64,000 nt of DNA, taken from contig NZ_BMLT01000013.1 of NCBI RefSeq assembly GCF_014645375.1, forward strand, positions 73,667-137,666, written 5' to 3'. This stretch comes from Marinobacterium nitratireducens (lineage in GTDB: Bacteria > Pseudomonadota > Gammaproteobacteria > Pseudomonadales > Balneatricaceae). The notes below the pieces were generated by a model. It was not told the origin of the DNA. It did not search any database and saw only the letters and a program-made list of their open reading frames with translations. A program made the position numbers and the translations under genes. Position 1 is the first letter of the stretch, and every line of letters starts with the position of its first letter. Below are positions 47,617-57,110 of the stretch, one piece after another.

Positions 47617-48048
47617 TTATTCTCGGGTAATAACATTCAAATGAGAGTTTTCGTTCCTTAGTGCCTGGCGCGGGGGCCGAAGTGGCGCATGCAAGCAGAC
47701 GCGATCGAGTGGGAAGCCGCGGTCGATGAACGCCGCAATATTGGCTATCAGGCTCAACGGAACGCTGCGCGCATTCAACGGTGTATTGCTGACCTTGATA
47801 CCGCAGGCTCGGGCGGCCTCCAGATCGATACGGTCAGTTTCGGAGCCGGCGACCGCGATGAGCTGGACCGAAGCGGGTAATCGCCTGATCAGGCTTCCGT
47901 CGATCGGATCCCCGGTACCGCAGACAAAAATTCGAGTTCCATGTGAGACCTCTCCGCGCACGATCCTTGTATGGCCGAGAGGCGCCAACAGAGCGACCAT
48001 TTCTTTGGGGAGTGTATGACTCAGAGCGATAGTTGCGTACTGGTTCAT
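47617..48048 (-). pseudogene. Internally deleted 2-hydroxyacid dehydrogenase remnant
   Basis: A 143-residue frame. The first ~95 residues resemble the N-terminal catalytic half of a D-2-hydroxyacid dehydrogenase, up to the block DLEAARACGIKVSNTP. The sequence then jumps to SLIANIAAFIDRGFPLDRV, which resembles the C-terminal tail of the same family (ANIxAFxxGxPL). The whole NAD-binding domain (GxGxxG and catalytic Arg/Glu/His, normally about 190 residues) is missing, and the last ~25 residues are unrelated. It cannot be an active dehydrogenase of this family. Confidence 0.7.
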
Positions 48049-48122
48049 TATAGTTTTCCAATCTATCCGGCGCGACGGTGTTGGTCCTGTACGCCCTTAC
48101 TAGGGGCTTATTCATGGGCTCC

Positions 48123-48893
48123 CTAGATCAGCCGGGTGTGAAGGGCGCCGTCCACGGGTAAAACCGCACCGTTTACGAATGAGCCGGCGTCGCTGGCGAG
48201 CAGCATGACAGGCCCTATCAGTTCGTCGAGCTGGCCCAGGCGTCGCGCGGGCATGGTGTGAATGTAGGCCTGGCCTTTCTCGCTGGCGAAAAAGTCCGCA
48301 TTCATCTCGGTTTCGAACCAGCCGGGGGCGACGGCGTTGACACGAATGCCGTAGCGCATCAGGTCGTTCGCGAGCGATCGCGTCAACTGAAGGACTGCGC
48401 CCTTTGAGGTGGCGTAGGTGCTGTAGCTCGGTTTGGCGCCGAGGCCAAGCACTGAGGCGATATTGACGATGGACCCCGGTCGCTGGGCTTCCACCAGGCG
48501 GCGCGCGGCCTCCTGGGACACGTGCCAGACCCCCTTCAGGTTCGTATCCAGCACGCTGTCCAGCGACGCTTCGTCGATGTCCAGAAAGGGGCGCGGGGCC
48601 GCGATGCCGGCATTGTTGACGATGATATCGCACAGACCGACTTCGGCGTTGGCGGCGTCGAAGGCGCTGCGCACGCTCTCGGGCGAAGTCACATCAAGCG
48701 CAACGGCAATCGCGCGGCCACCGGCGCCGTTGATGCCGCTGACCAGTGCTTCTAGCCGTTCGACCCGACGGGCCGCGGCCACCACGGTGGCTCCGGCTGC
48801 CGCCAGGCCCTGGGCCAGACGGTAACCGATACCGCTTGATGCGCCTGTGACGAGCGCAACTTTTCCTTCCAGCGAAAAACGTTCTATTGCCAT
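48123..48893 (-). CDS. Short-chain dehydrogenase/reductase (SDR)
   Basis: A 256-residue classical SDR. It has the NAD(P) motif VTGASSGIGYRLAQGLAAAGA, NNAG in IIVNNAGIAAP, Ser of INIASVLG-type strand (SIVNIASVLGLGA) and YxxxK as YATSK, then NAVAPGWFETEMN. Cofactor preference is uncertain (ARR after the second strand favours NADP). The start MAIERFSLEGK has GGAG upstream; the frame reaches 48959. It is divergent from the ligase/thiolase operon, with a matching operator at its promoter, and probably oxidises or reduces a hydroxy/oxo-acyl intermediate. Confidence 0.92.
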   Translation of the reverse strand: MAIERFSLEGKVALVTGASSGIGYRLAQGLAAAGATVVAAARRVERLEALVSGINGAGGRAIAVALDVTSPESVRSAFDAANAEVGLCDIIVNNAGIAAPRPFLDIDEASLDSVLDTNLKGVWHVSQEAARRLVEAQRPGSIVNIASVLGLGAKPSYSTYATSKGAVLQLTRSLANDLMRYGIRVNAVAPGWFETEMNADFFASEKGQAYIHTMPARRLGQLDELIGPVMLLASDAGSFVNGAVLPVDGALHTRLI

Positions 48894-49009
48894 TGTCCTG
48901 TTCTCCCGGTGGGGGCGTTCTGGGTGGGGAAGCGCGGACCTGTGTGAAAGCGCCCGCAATGTGCTGCTTTTGCCGGGTTTTCACGCCGCTGAACACGCTA
49001 TCGACGTTG

Positions 49010-49048
49010 AGCCTATCAGCTGGATAATATTAACGCAACAGATGTTAT
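49010..49048 (-). promoter_or_regulatory. SDR promoter with TetR-type operator
   Basis: On the minus strand, TTGCGT (49038-49033), a 17-bp spacer and TAGGCT (49015-49010). The 16-bp motif ACGCAACAGATGTTAT (49033-49048) covers the -35 and matches, in inverse orientation, the sites at 49135 and 63564. Confidence 0.6.
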
Positions 49049-49134
49049 GATAAATTGGCTTAGCCATCTGACACCTCGCCTCCTGAGCGGGGCTGTGGCG
49101 TAGAGCATTTCCGGACAGGCCAAAAAATAAATAC

Positions 49135-49174
49135 ATAACAAGTGTTGCGTAAAATAAAAACGCCTTGTTATGAT
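49135..49174 (+). promoter_or_regulatory. Ligase/thiolase operon promoter with TetR-type operator
   Basis: Operator ATAACAAGTGTTGCGT at 49135-49150; its end, TTGCGT (49145-49150), also serves as -35 and is followed after 18 bp by TATGAT (49169-49174). The rest of the 410-bp gap between the divergent starts holds no gene. Confidence 0.65.
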
Positions 49175-49304
49175 GCAGCCAATCGCGAGAGCGCCGAGGC
49201 GGACCTCACAGGATTCCCCTGGAGACCCGCCTTCGCTCACGGGACCTTGATCGTCCATTGCATCCACCCAACACCGATCATCAATAAGAAGCGAGGAGCA
49301 CTCG

Positions 49305-50438
49305 ATGGCTAAATATCCAGTTGTTGTTTACGGCGCCAGTGGCTACACCGGCATGCTGATCATGGACTGGCTGATCGACCAGCACATTCCGTTTACCGCG
49401 GTCGCCCGCAACGCCGGCCGCGCCCGCGAAATGATGGCGCAGCGGGTGGTGGGGCTGGAGTCCGCCACCTACGAGATCGTCGAGTGCGCGCACGAGGTCG
49501 AGGCGCTGGTCGAGGTGTTCAAGGGCGCCAAGGTGGTCTGCAACACCGTCGGCCCCTTCGTCAACTTCGGCCTGACGGCGGTGGAAGCGGCGCTGAAGGC
49601 GGGCTGCCACTACCTGGATCCGGCGGGGGAGCAGGCGCACATCAAGGCGCTGCGCGATGAATTCGGCGAACTCTATCGTCAGGCGGGGCTGCTGCTGTCG
49701 CCGTCGCTGGCCTACATGTACACCTACGCCGAAATCGCGGCGGAACTGGCGCTGGAAACCCCGGGGGTAGATTCCCTGGAGACGGCGACCCTGACCCGTG
49801 GGCCGCGCGTCGGCGCCGCCGGGGTGACCGTCGGATCGACCGCCACCATCTTCGAGGGCATGCGTCACCCGGGCGCCTACCTGTGGGAGAAGGAATTGGT
49901 GCCGTACGCGCCCAGCTCGAGCTTCAACGTCGTCTGTCCGGACCTGCTGGAGTCGGTGTTCTGTCTTCCCTGGGGCGGCACCTCGCTGCCGGTGTTCTTC
50001 GAGCGCGACGGTCGGGTGCGCAGCTGCATGTCCTGCGTCGGCTTCTACGACAACCCGGTGATGAAGATGGTCCATGGCCTGGGCGAGAAGTGGGAGACGG
50101 AGTACAAGCACCTGCCGAAGGAGCAGCAGGACGCGGTGATCCAGAACCTGGTGGACTCGACGACGCCGGCGATGCCGCCGCGCGAGCGCAGCACGCTGCA
50201 GCGCACGGTGGACTTCGCGATCGGCCGGGGTCAGCTGACGTCGGTGCGGGCGACGGTACACGGCATCACGCCGTACATCGCGACCGGGGCGTTGCACGCG
50301 GCGGCGGTGGCGAAGCTGCTGGACAACGACCTGAACAAGGCGGGTTTCGCGTCGTCGTCGCAGGCGTTCGGGCACCACTACATGCTGGGCTTCCTGGAGC
50401 AGCGCGGTCTGGCGCGCGCATCGGTGAAAGAGCTCTGA
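49305..50438 (+). CDS. Saccharopine dehydrogenase-like NAD(P)-binding protein
   Basis: A 377-residue Rossmann-fold protein beginning YPVVVYGASGYTGMLIMDWL (motif GASGYTG at 9-15), with CNTVGPFVNFGLTAVEAALKAGCHYLDPAGE typical of the saccharopine dehydrogenase/trans-acting enoyl reductase family. The C-terminal half looks like the DUF5938-type extension. The natural substrate is unknown; it heads an operon with a CoA ligase and thiolase, so reduction of an acyl intermediate is possible. GAGGAG lies just before the ATG; the next gene starts 10 bp on. Confidence 0.85.
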   Translation: MAKYPVVVYGASGYTGMLIMDWLIDQHIPFTAVARNAGRAREMMAQRVVGLESATYEIVECAHEVEALVEVFKGAKVVCNTVGPFVNFGLTAVEAALKAGCHYLDPAGEQAHIKALRDEFGELYRQAGLLLSPSLAYMYTYAEIAAELALETPGVDSLETATLTRGPRVGAAGVTVGSTATIFEGMRHPGAYLWEKELVPYAPSSSFNVVCPDLLESVFCLPWGGTSLPVFFERDGRVRSCMSCVGFYDNPVMKMVHGLGEKWETEYKHLPKEQQDAVIQNLVDSTTPAMPPRERSTLQRTVDFAIGRGQLTSVRATVHGITPYIATGALHAAAVAKLLDNDLNKAGFASSSQAFGHHYMLGFLEQRGLARASVKEL

Positions 50439-50448
50439 GGAGGCGGAC

Positions 50449-52008
50449 ATGGCGATTATCGATTTCTTCGACCGCGGCTGGCGCAGCAACCCTGATGGCG
50501 CGGCCTATATCCAGGACGGCGAGGTCACGACCTTTACCGAGGCGGGGGAAATGTCCTGCCGCATCGCCAACGCGCTGCTGGCGAAGGGCTTCACGTCTGG
50601 CGTCAAGGGCGCGGTCTGGGCGACCAACGATGTGACCGCCTGGCTGTGCGCGCTGGGTCTGTGGCGCGCCAACCTGTGCTGGATTCCGGTAGGGGCCCTC
50701 AACGCGCCCGAGGACAACCGCTACGTGCTGGACGCCTTCGACTGCGAGGTGCTGTTCTTCCAGCGCCAGTTCGCCGAGACCGTGGAAGCGCTGCGACCGC
50801 AGCTGCCCAAGGTCCGCCAGTGGGTCTGTATCGACGCTGAGGTCGAGGGCGCCGAGTCGCTGGAACGCTTTATCGCGCAGCAGCCGGCAAAGGACCCGCA
50901 GGTGGTCGTCGACCCGGACGACGTGATCTGGCTCGGCCCGACCGGGGGAACCACCGGCCTGCCCAAGGGCGTGATGAACACGCACCGCAGCGTGCAGACC
51001 AGCTTTGCGCACTTCATGATCAATACGCCCTATCCGTCCGACGTTCGGCCGGTCAACCTGGCGGCGGCGCCGATGACCCATACCGCCGGCATGCTGTCGA
51101 TGCCCTGCACGGCCCGGGGCGGCACGGTGGTCGTCATCACCAAGCCGGACCCGCAGCTGCTGCTCGCGGCGATCCCCGCCTACGGGGTGACGGAATTCTT
51201 CCTGCCGCCGACCGTCATCTACCGGCTGCTCGATATTCCCGACCTGAACAAGAAGGTCGACTTCTCGTCGCTGCATTACTTCCTCTACGGTGCCGCGCCG
51301 ATGTCGGTCGAGAAGCTGCGCCAGGCCGTGGAGGTGTTCGGACCGGTGATGATGGAAGGCTACGGCCAGACCGAGGCGCCGGGCGCCATCGCCCACCTGA
51401 CGCCGGGCGAGCACTTCGTGGACGGTCAGCTTGCCGGTGACGAGCGGCTGTCCTCCGTCGGGCGGCCCAACCCGCTGATCCGCGTCGAGATCATGAACGA
51501 CGACAACGAGATTCTCGCCCGGGGCGAAACCGGCGAGATCTGCGTGCGCGGTGACCTGATCATGAAGGGGTACTACAAGGACCCGCAGAAAACCGCCGAG
51601 ACCCTGATCGACGGCTGGCTGCACACCGGCGATATCGGGCATCTCGATGCCGACGGCTACCTGCACATCACTGACCGCAAGAAGGACATGATCATCTCGG
51701 GCGGTTTCAACGTCTACCCGAGCGAGGTCGAGCAGGTGCTCTGGGGCCATCCCGCCGTGCGCGACTGCGCGGTGATCGGCGTGCCGGACGACACCTGGGG
51801 CGAGGCGGTCAAGGCGGTCATCGAGTTGAACGAAGGCCAAACCGCCGACGCTCAGGCGCTGATCGCGTTGTGCAAGGACCGGCTCGGCTCGGTGAAGGCG
51901 CCGAAAAGCGTCGACTTCGTCGAGTCCCTGCCGCGCAGCCCCGTCGGCAAGGTGCTGAAGAAGGACCTGCGCGCCCGCTACTGGCAGGGCGCCAACCGGC
52001 AGATCTGA
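50449..52008 (+). CDS. Acyl-CoA synthetase (AMP-forming, ANL superfamily)
   Basis: A 519-residue adenylating enzyme expected to activate a carboxylic acid to its CoA thioester. Motifs: the AMP-loop as LGPTGGTTGLPKGVM, YGQTEAPGAI (A5), GWLHTGDIGHLDADGYLHITDRKKDMIISGG (A7-A8), YPSEVEQVL, and the catalytic lysine segment PRSPVGKVLKKDLR near residue 507. Full length. The group resembles medium/long-chain and aryl-acid ligases. Spacings of 10-11 bp to both neighbours show one operon. Confidence 0.93.
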   Translation: MAIIDFFDRGWRSNPDGAAYIQDGEVTTFTEAGEMSCRIANALLAKGFTSGVKGAVWATNDVTAWLCALGLWRANLCWIPVGALNAPEDNRYVLDAFDCEVLFFQRQFAETVEALRPQLPKVRQWVCIDAEVEGAESLERFIAQQPAKDPQVVVDPDDVIWLGPTGGTTGLPKGVMNTHRSVQTSFAHFMINTPYPSDVRPVNLAAAPMTHTAGMLSMPCTARGGTVVVITKPDPQLLLAAIPAYGVTEFFLPPTVIYRLLDIPDLNKKVDFSSLHYFLYGAAPMSVEKLRQAVEVFGPVMMEGYGQTEAPGAIAHLTPGEHFVDGQLAGDERLSSVGRPNPLIRVEIMNDDNEILARGETGEICVRGDLIMKGYYKDPQKTAETLIDGWLHTGDIGHLDADGYLHITDRKKDMIISGGFNVYPSEVEQVLWGHPAVRDCAVIGVPDDTWGEAVKAVIELNEGQTADAQALIALCKDRLGSVKAPKSVDFVESLPRSPVGKVLKKDLRARYWQGANRQI

Positions 52009-52019
52009 GGAGTTAGCCA

Positions 52020-53261
52020 ATGGAACCGATTTATATCGCCGGTATCGCCATGACCGAGTTCGGGCGTCACCCCGGGCGCAGTCTTCAGGATCTGGCACAG
52101 GAGGCGCTCAACGGCGCCCTGACTGATGCCGGCGCCCAACGCACCGATATCGGCGTCGTCTTCTATTCCGGCATCACCAACGGGCACCTGCAGGGGCAGC
52201 TGTCGATCCCGGGCCAGGTGGTGATGAGCAAGATCGGCATCGAAGGGGTGCCGATCTACAACGTCGAAAACGCCTGTGCGTCCGGCAGCTCTGCCGTCAA
52301 TCTGGCCGTGCAGAGCCTGCGCGCCGGCACGACCGACGTGGCGCTGGCGCTGGGCGCCGAGAAGATGGTGGTCGACGACAAGCTGAAAACCCTGGCGCTG
52401 TTCGAGGCGGGCTGGGACGTTTCCAGCGCCGAGGAGAACTACGAAACCCTGGTGAAAATGGGGGAAGGCGTCGTGCCTCCGCCGGGGTCGCGGTCCGACC
52501 GTCCGTACAGCAAGTTCATGGACATCTACGCCGCCATGTGCCGCTGGCACATGAAGACCTACGGCACCACCCAGCGGCAGATTGCGGCGGTCTGCTCCAA
52601 GAACCACGGCCACTCGGTGCACAACCCTTACTCGCAGTTCCGCAAGGCCTTCACTGTCGACGAAGTGCTGGCGGCGCCGCCGATCACCTATCCGATCACG
52701 TTGCCGATGTGCGCGCCGATGACCGACGGCGCCGCGGCGGCGATCCTCTGTACCGAGGCGGGTCTGAAACGCCTCGGTGCCGACCCGAAGCGTTGCGTGC
52801 GGATCGCCGCCAGCGTAATCCGCAGCTTCACCCATCGCGGTATCGAGGCGCCGCAGCTGCACGTCAGCCGCCAGGCGGCGCTGCAGGCGTACGAGATCTC
52901 CGGCCTCGCCCCGGAGGATATGGACGTCGCAGAGGTGCATGACGCCTCGGCCATGGGCGAAATCATCCAGGCGGAGAACCTGGGGCTGGCCCCCCTCGGC
53001 CTGGGTGGCCCCTGCGCCGAGCGCGGCGACTTCACCGTCGGCGGCCGCATCCCGATCAATCCGTCCGGCGGCCTCGAATCCAAGGGTCACCCGCTCGGTG
53101 CCACCGGTATCGGTCAGCTGTTCGAGCTGACCACCCAGCTGCGTGGTGAGGCGGGCCCCCGCCAGGTCGAGGGTGCGCGCCACGCCATCCAGGAAAACGG
53201 CGGCGGGCTCCAGGGCGTGGAGGAGGCGGCCGTCGCGGTCCATATACTGAGCAAGGTCTGA
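52020..53261 (+). CDS. Thiolase family protein (SCPx-like)
   Basis: A 413-residue thiolase-fold enzyme. Acylated cysteine is C86 in ENACASGSSAVNLAV; EVHDASAMGEII and SKGHPLGATGIGQ give the His residues. The C-terminal catalytic Cys of degradative thiolases is not present (the region reads AIQENGGG), as in sterol-carrier-protein-x-type thiolases, which cleave branched or steroid-side-chain 3-oxoacyl-CoA. Cleavage of an unusual acyl-CoA is inferred from this and from the neighbouring ligase. Confidence 0.9.
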   Translation: MEPIYIAGIAMTEFGRHPGRSLQDLAQEALNGALTDAGAQRTDIGVVFYSGITNGHLQGQLSIPGQVVMSKIGIEGVPIYNVENACASGSSAVNLAVQSLRAGTTDVALALGAEKMVVDDKLKTLALFEAGWDVSSAEENYETLVKMGEGVVPPPGSRSDRPYSKFMDIYAAMCRWHMKTYGTTQRQIAAVCSKNHGHSVHNPYSQFRKAFTVDEVLAAPPITYPITLPMCAPMTDGAAAAILCTEAGLKRLGADPKRCVRIAASVIRSFTHRGIEAPQLHVSRQAALQAYEISGLAPEDMDVAEVHDASAMGEIIQAENLGLAPLGLGGPCAERGDFTVGGRIPINPSGGLESKGHPLGATGIGQLFELTTQLRGEAGPRQVEGARHAIQENGGGLQGVEEAAVAVHILSKV

Positions 53262-53272
53262 GGTAGAAAGTC

Positions 53273-54628
53273 ATGAACAAGGTACTTGAGGCTAACGTCG
53301 ATACCGTGACCGGGGCCTATCGCTCCCTCGGCGGTTGGGTGGAAAAGCCGACCGACCTTCAGCCCGCACTCGAGGGTGACATCAGCGCCGATGTCGTCGT
53401 GGTCGGCGCCGGTTTCGCCGGGCTGTCCACGGCGCTGGAACTGGCCGCGGGCGGGGCGGAGGTCGTCGTTCTCGAACGCGACTTCGCCGGTTTCGGCGCC
53501 AGCGGGCGTAATGCCGGTTACCTCGGCGGCAGCCTGGGTATCGAGTTCGAGTTCTTCCACAAAAGGGTCGGTCACGAAAAAGCCAGGCAGATTGTGAGCT
53601 TCTACGACGAGGGCGTCACCTACGTGGAAAGGCGGCTCGCGGAGCTTGGCATCGACTGCGATTACAACGCCTCGGGGAACATCCGCGTCGGCGTCCATCC
53701 GTCCCAGGAGAAGAAAGTCCGCAAAGCCATGCAGCTCGGCCTTGAGCTCGGGTCCAAAACGCAGTTCCTGGACCGGGCCGAGATGCGCGCGCGTGGAATT
53801 CCACCGGCGTTTCTGTTCGGCTATGCCCAGCAGCACGGTGGCACGCTCGATCCCGGGAAATACGTGATGGGGCTCAGGCGGGCGGCGCTCGACGCGGGCG
53901 TGAAGCTTTATGAGAACACGCCGCTGCTGTCTTACAGCGAAGGCTCGATTGTTAAGTGCGTCACGGAACGGGGCAGCGTGAGCGCCCCCTACCTGGTGCT
54001 GGCCACCAACGCCTACACGCCGCAGCTCGGCCTGCTGCGCGACAAGGTAGTACCGCTGCGGGTGTCGGCCATCGAGACCGACCCGCTGTCCGCGGCACAG
54101 CTGGACACCCTGGGGTGGCCTGGACGGGAAGGCCTGATTACCGCGCACTGGACCATGGAGAGCCATCGCCTGACCGCCCGCAATACGCTGCTCGTCACCA
54201 CCAAACGGCTCGATTACGCCTACGGCTCGCAAACGCCGAACGTGCCGGACGCCGCCGCCTATGGTGCGCTGGCCGGGGCGCTGAACGAGCGCTTTCCGAC
54301 GCTGCGGGGACTGGGCATCCGCGCCTGCTGGAGCGGCTATGTCAGCATGGCCTACGACGCGCTGCCGGTGGTCGGCGAAACCGGCGCCCAACAAAACATA
54401 CTCCATACCGCCGGCTGCAGCGGGCACGGCGTCGCCACCCAGTCGCTCATGGGGTTGCTGCTGGCCGAACGGATTCGCGGTAGCGAACATCCGCTGCTGT
54501 CGGCTCTGCGCCACAAGACGCCGTCGACGCTACCCGAACCATTGCAGTGGTGCGCCGTCAAGTCGGCGCTCGCGATGACGAACATGCTCGACGACCGCAT
54601 CAACCGCAAGGTCCGGAAGCGGGCCTGA
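53273..54628 (+). CDS. FAD-dependent oxidoreductase (DadA/PuuB-like)
   Basis: A 451-residue DAO-fold flavoenzyme: FAD motif VVVVGAGFAGLSTALELAAGGAEVVVLER, FAGFGASGRNAGYLGG, and C-terminal IRACWSGYVSMAYDALPVVGE with GCSGHGVATQSLMG. Related enzymes oxidise secondary amines or amino acids (sarcosine, gamma-glutamylputrescine, D-amino acids). It is cytoplasmic (no signal). It follows the thiolase gene by 11 bp, adding an amine-oxidation step to the CoA genes. Confidence 0.9.
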   Translation: MNKVLEANVDTVTGAYRSLGGWVEKPTDLQPALEGDISADVVVVGAGFAGLSTALELAAGGAEVVVLERDFAGFGASGRNAGYLGGSLGIEFEFFHKRVGHEKARQIVSFYDEGVTYVERRLAELGIDCDYNASGNIRVGVHPSQEKKVRKAMQLGLELGSKTQFLDRAEMRARGIPPAFLFGYAQQHGGTLDPGKYVMGLRRAALDAGVKLYENTPLLSYSEGSIVKCVTERGSVSAPYLVLATNAYTPQLGLLRDKVVPLRVSAIETDPLSAAQLDTLGWPGREGLITAHWTMESHRLTARNTLLVTTKRLDYAYGSQTPNVPDAAAYGALAGALNERFPTLRGLGIRACWSGYVSMAYDALPVVGETGAQQNILHTAGCSGHGVATQSLMGLLLAERIRGSEHPLLSALRHKTPSTLPEPLQWCAVKSALAMTNMLDDRINRKVRKRA

Positions 54629-54753
54629 CACCCGGCGAAAAGCATCGCCGGGCGCAGGCTCTGAATATTGGCAATTGAAAAGCGGGCGACCTCTTGCGTG
54701 CGTCCCGCATCCATGGTTTCGGCTTTTATGCCGTGGCAGCTCGCGGAGACAGT

Positions 54754-55476
54754 ATGAATACCCGATCTATAGAAGTAGTGCGTTTAACGGCCTGGGCCGC
54801 AATTGTGGGCGGCATCTTCGCCTACCTGAATGTGGCTTTCATGCTGATGGTGACCCAGGGCGACATGCGAATGACGTTCGATGGTGCCGCGATGCTGAGT
54901 CTGCCGGCCGAGACGCGTGAACTGTTCCGTTATTCGATGTTTGCGGATGTACTGGGTTTTTATCTGCCGATGGTCGTCATCGGCGGCTATTTCTGGGCCA
55001 GTTTTCGTGAACAGGCCGGCCCCCTGGGGGATATGGCGGTGTTGGCGATTCTCCTTTACGTGATGCTGGGCGTCACTGGCGCGAGCCTGCAGCTGGCGAC
55101 GCTGCACCCGCTGGCAGACCTTCACGCAGCCGGCGATGCGGCAGCCAGGGCGGCAGCTGAAGCGGCCTGGAGCAGCATTGCCATTGGCAGCCAGAAGGGG
55201 CTCTGGTGGTGCGAAGGCCCCGTGGTTCTGTTCTGGGGTTTGGTCGTCGGCAAACAGCTCAAGGCGGCGGGTTGGGGCAAATCCATTCTCTGGCCGTTGA
55301 CGCTGGTGGGCTGGTGTTTTGGCCTCTTTTTCGTGACGGGATTCTTTGCGCAACTGGACGAGGTCAACAGAGCGCTGCTGGTCGTCGTCGTGCTGGTGTT
55401 CCCGCTGTGGCTGATCATGTTCGGGACCCAGTTGCTGAGCAGGCGGCCAGGCTTCGTCGCAAGCGCGCGGCCCTGA
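54754..55476 (+). CDS. Uncharacterised integral membrane protein
   Basis: A 240-residue protein with about six predicted helices (AAIVGGIFAYLNVAFMLMV, SMFADVLGFYLPMVVIGGYF, MAVLAILLYVMLGVTGASL, WPLTLVGWCFGLFFVTGFF, LLVVVVLVFPLWLIMFGTQL). No family recognised. The ATG at 54754 is six bases after GGAG; the frame is open from 54694. It may anchor or transport for the catabolic set. Confidence 0.7.
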   Translation: MNTRSIEVVRLTAWAAIVGGIFAYLNVAFMLMVTQGDMRMTFDGAAMLSLPAETRELFRYSMFADVLGFYLPMVVIGGYFWASFREQAGPLGDMAVLAILLYVMLGVTGASLQLATLHPLADLHAAGDAAARAAAEAAWSSIAIGSQKGLWWCEGPVVLFWGLVVGKQLKAAGWGKSILWPLTLVGWCFGLFFVTGFFAQLDEVNRALLVVVVLVFPLWLIMFGTQLLSRRPGFVASARP

Positions 55477-55613
55477 ATACATAAAGCAGAAATACACCCG
55501 CGCCAACGGGCGGCGTATCGGTTGCGCATTCCAGCTCAATACCGGAGCGGCAATCGACCGTGACGTTTGACCGCCAGGCGCAACGCCAACAATGACAGTG
55601 GGAGGCTAGGAGT

Positions 55614-57101
55614 ATGGCTGGCAAACGCACCTCAACACCTTATCTCGATCTCAAACGACGGCAGATGCTGAAATTCGCTGGCGCCTCGGCGGCCATAGGT
55701 GGCTTTGGTCTGTGCTCAGGACTGGCAAGTGCCAGCGAAAGCACCCGGCCCGGCGATGATGCTGAGGATGTCCTTGATGTTGCTATTATCGGCGCAGGTC
55801 TGGCCGGTTTGACGGCCGCCAGGGATCTGCATTTGGCGGGCAACCGCTCGTTTCTAGTACTGGAGGCCAGGGATCGAGTCGGCGGACGTACCCTCAACTT
55901 CGAGGTGGGCGACGGCCACGTTTCGGAAGTGGGTGGTCAGTGGATCGGGCCTGGTCAGACAGCGGTTCAAGACCTTGCCCGTCAGCTCGACGTCGGCACT
56001 TTTCCGCAATTTTACGAGGGGCGGACCGTCGTCATGGGCGGCGACGGTCGACTCGAGTACGACCTCGGCGGCACCTTCGGCACCGACATGACCATCGCCG
56101 ACAAGCTGAGCGAGATGTCCCACGAAGTGCCTTCCGGGGCGCCCTGGCAGTCGCCGAAAGCCGCGGAGTGGGACCGGCTTTCGGTCGGTGACTGGTTGGC
56201 AACACAAAATGTCCAGCCGGAGGACCAGTCCGGCTGGGATGCTGCCCTGACACTGACTGGCGGAGTTTCCGTCAGCAAAATGGGCCTGCTGCATTATCTA
56301 TCGATGATCAATTCGGCCGATTGCGACTATGAAAAGCTCGATTCGATCAAGGATAGCGCCCAGGGCACGCGCCTGATCGGCGGCTCGCAGATTCTCAGCA
56401 GCAAGATGGCCGGGGTACTGGGTGACCAGGTTCGACTGCAGTGCCCGGTCCGCAGGATTTCGGGTTGGGATGGCGAGGTCGTCACCCTGCATACGGACCA
56501 GGGAAGGGTGCGCGCCCGCAAAGTCATCATGGCTATCCATCCTGCGCTGTGCAACCAGATCGAGTACGAACCGGCGTTGCCGGCGGCGCGTGCAGCGCTG
56601 CAGCGTGCCTGGCCTGCGCACTCCCCAGCGCGCAAGATTGCGATGGTGTATTCCCGCCCGTTCTGGCGGGAGAAAGGACTGAACGGTCACATCCTGATGC
56701 TGGATGGTCCCATCATCTGGGCCTGGGACAATTCGCCGCCCGATGGCGAGATCGGCATCGTCAATGCGTTTATTTCCAACGCCAACCTGCCCTCGGATCA
56801 TGAAACCGCCAGGCGCACCTTGATGGACATCTTCGCCCGCGCCTGGGGCGACGAAGCCTTGCAGCCAGTGGCTTACCACGATCAGGACTGGGGGCGTCAC
56901 GATCCCTGGTCGCTCACCTGTGTTTCGGCCATTCCGCCGGGGTTCTGGTCCACCCATGGTGAGGCGCTGCACCCGCCCTGCGGCAATCTGTTCTGGTCCG
57001 GCACCGAAACCGCCGATATCTGGGCCGGTTACATGGACGGTGCCGTGCGCTCGGGTCATCAGAGTGCCCTGCAGGTGCTGAACGCCCTGCGACAGGCGTA
57101 G
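55614..57101 (+). CDS. Flavin amine oxidase with Tat-like signal
   Basis: A 495-residue MAO-family flavoprotein. The N-terminus KRRQMLKFAGASAAIGGFGL has a twin-arginine pattern, so the folded enzyme is probably exported. Then come FAD motif VAIIGAGLAGLTAARDLHLAG, ARDRVGGRTLNFEVG, GGQWIGPGQTAVQDLA and the C-terminal FWSGTETADIWAGYMDGAVRSG. A cytochrome c gene starts nine bases after its stop. This pairing resembles the nicotine oxidoreductase NicA2 with its cytochrome c acceptor, suggesting a periplasmic amine dehydrogenase that passes electrons to cytochrome c, not O2. Substrate unknown. Confidence 0.92.
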   Translation: MAGKRTSTPYLDLKRRQMLKFAGASAAIGGFGLCSGLASASESTRPGDDAEDVLDVAIIGAGLAGLTAARDLHLAGNRSFLVLEARDRVGGRTLNFEVGDGHVSEVGGQWIGPGQTAVQDLARQLDVGTFPQFYEGRTVVMGGDGRLEYDLGGTFGTDMTIADKLSEMSHEVPSGAPWQSPKAAEWDRLSVGDWLATQNVQPEDQSGWDAALTLTGGVSVSKMGLLHYLSMINSADCDYEKLDSIKDSAQGTRLIGGSQILSSKMAGVLGDQVRLQCPVRRISGWDGEVVTLHTDQGRVRARKVIMAIHPALCNQIEYEPALPAARAALQRAWPAHSPARKIAMVYSRPFWREKGLNGHILMLDGPIIWAWDNSPPDGEIGIVNAFISNANLPSDHETARRTLMDIFARAWGDEALQPVAYHDQDWGRHDPWSLTCVSAIPPGFWSTHGEALHPPCGNLFWSGTETADIWAGYMDGAVRSGHQSALQVLNALRQA

Positions 57102-57110
57102 GAGAAGAAA

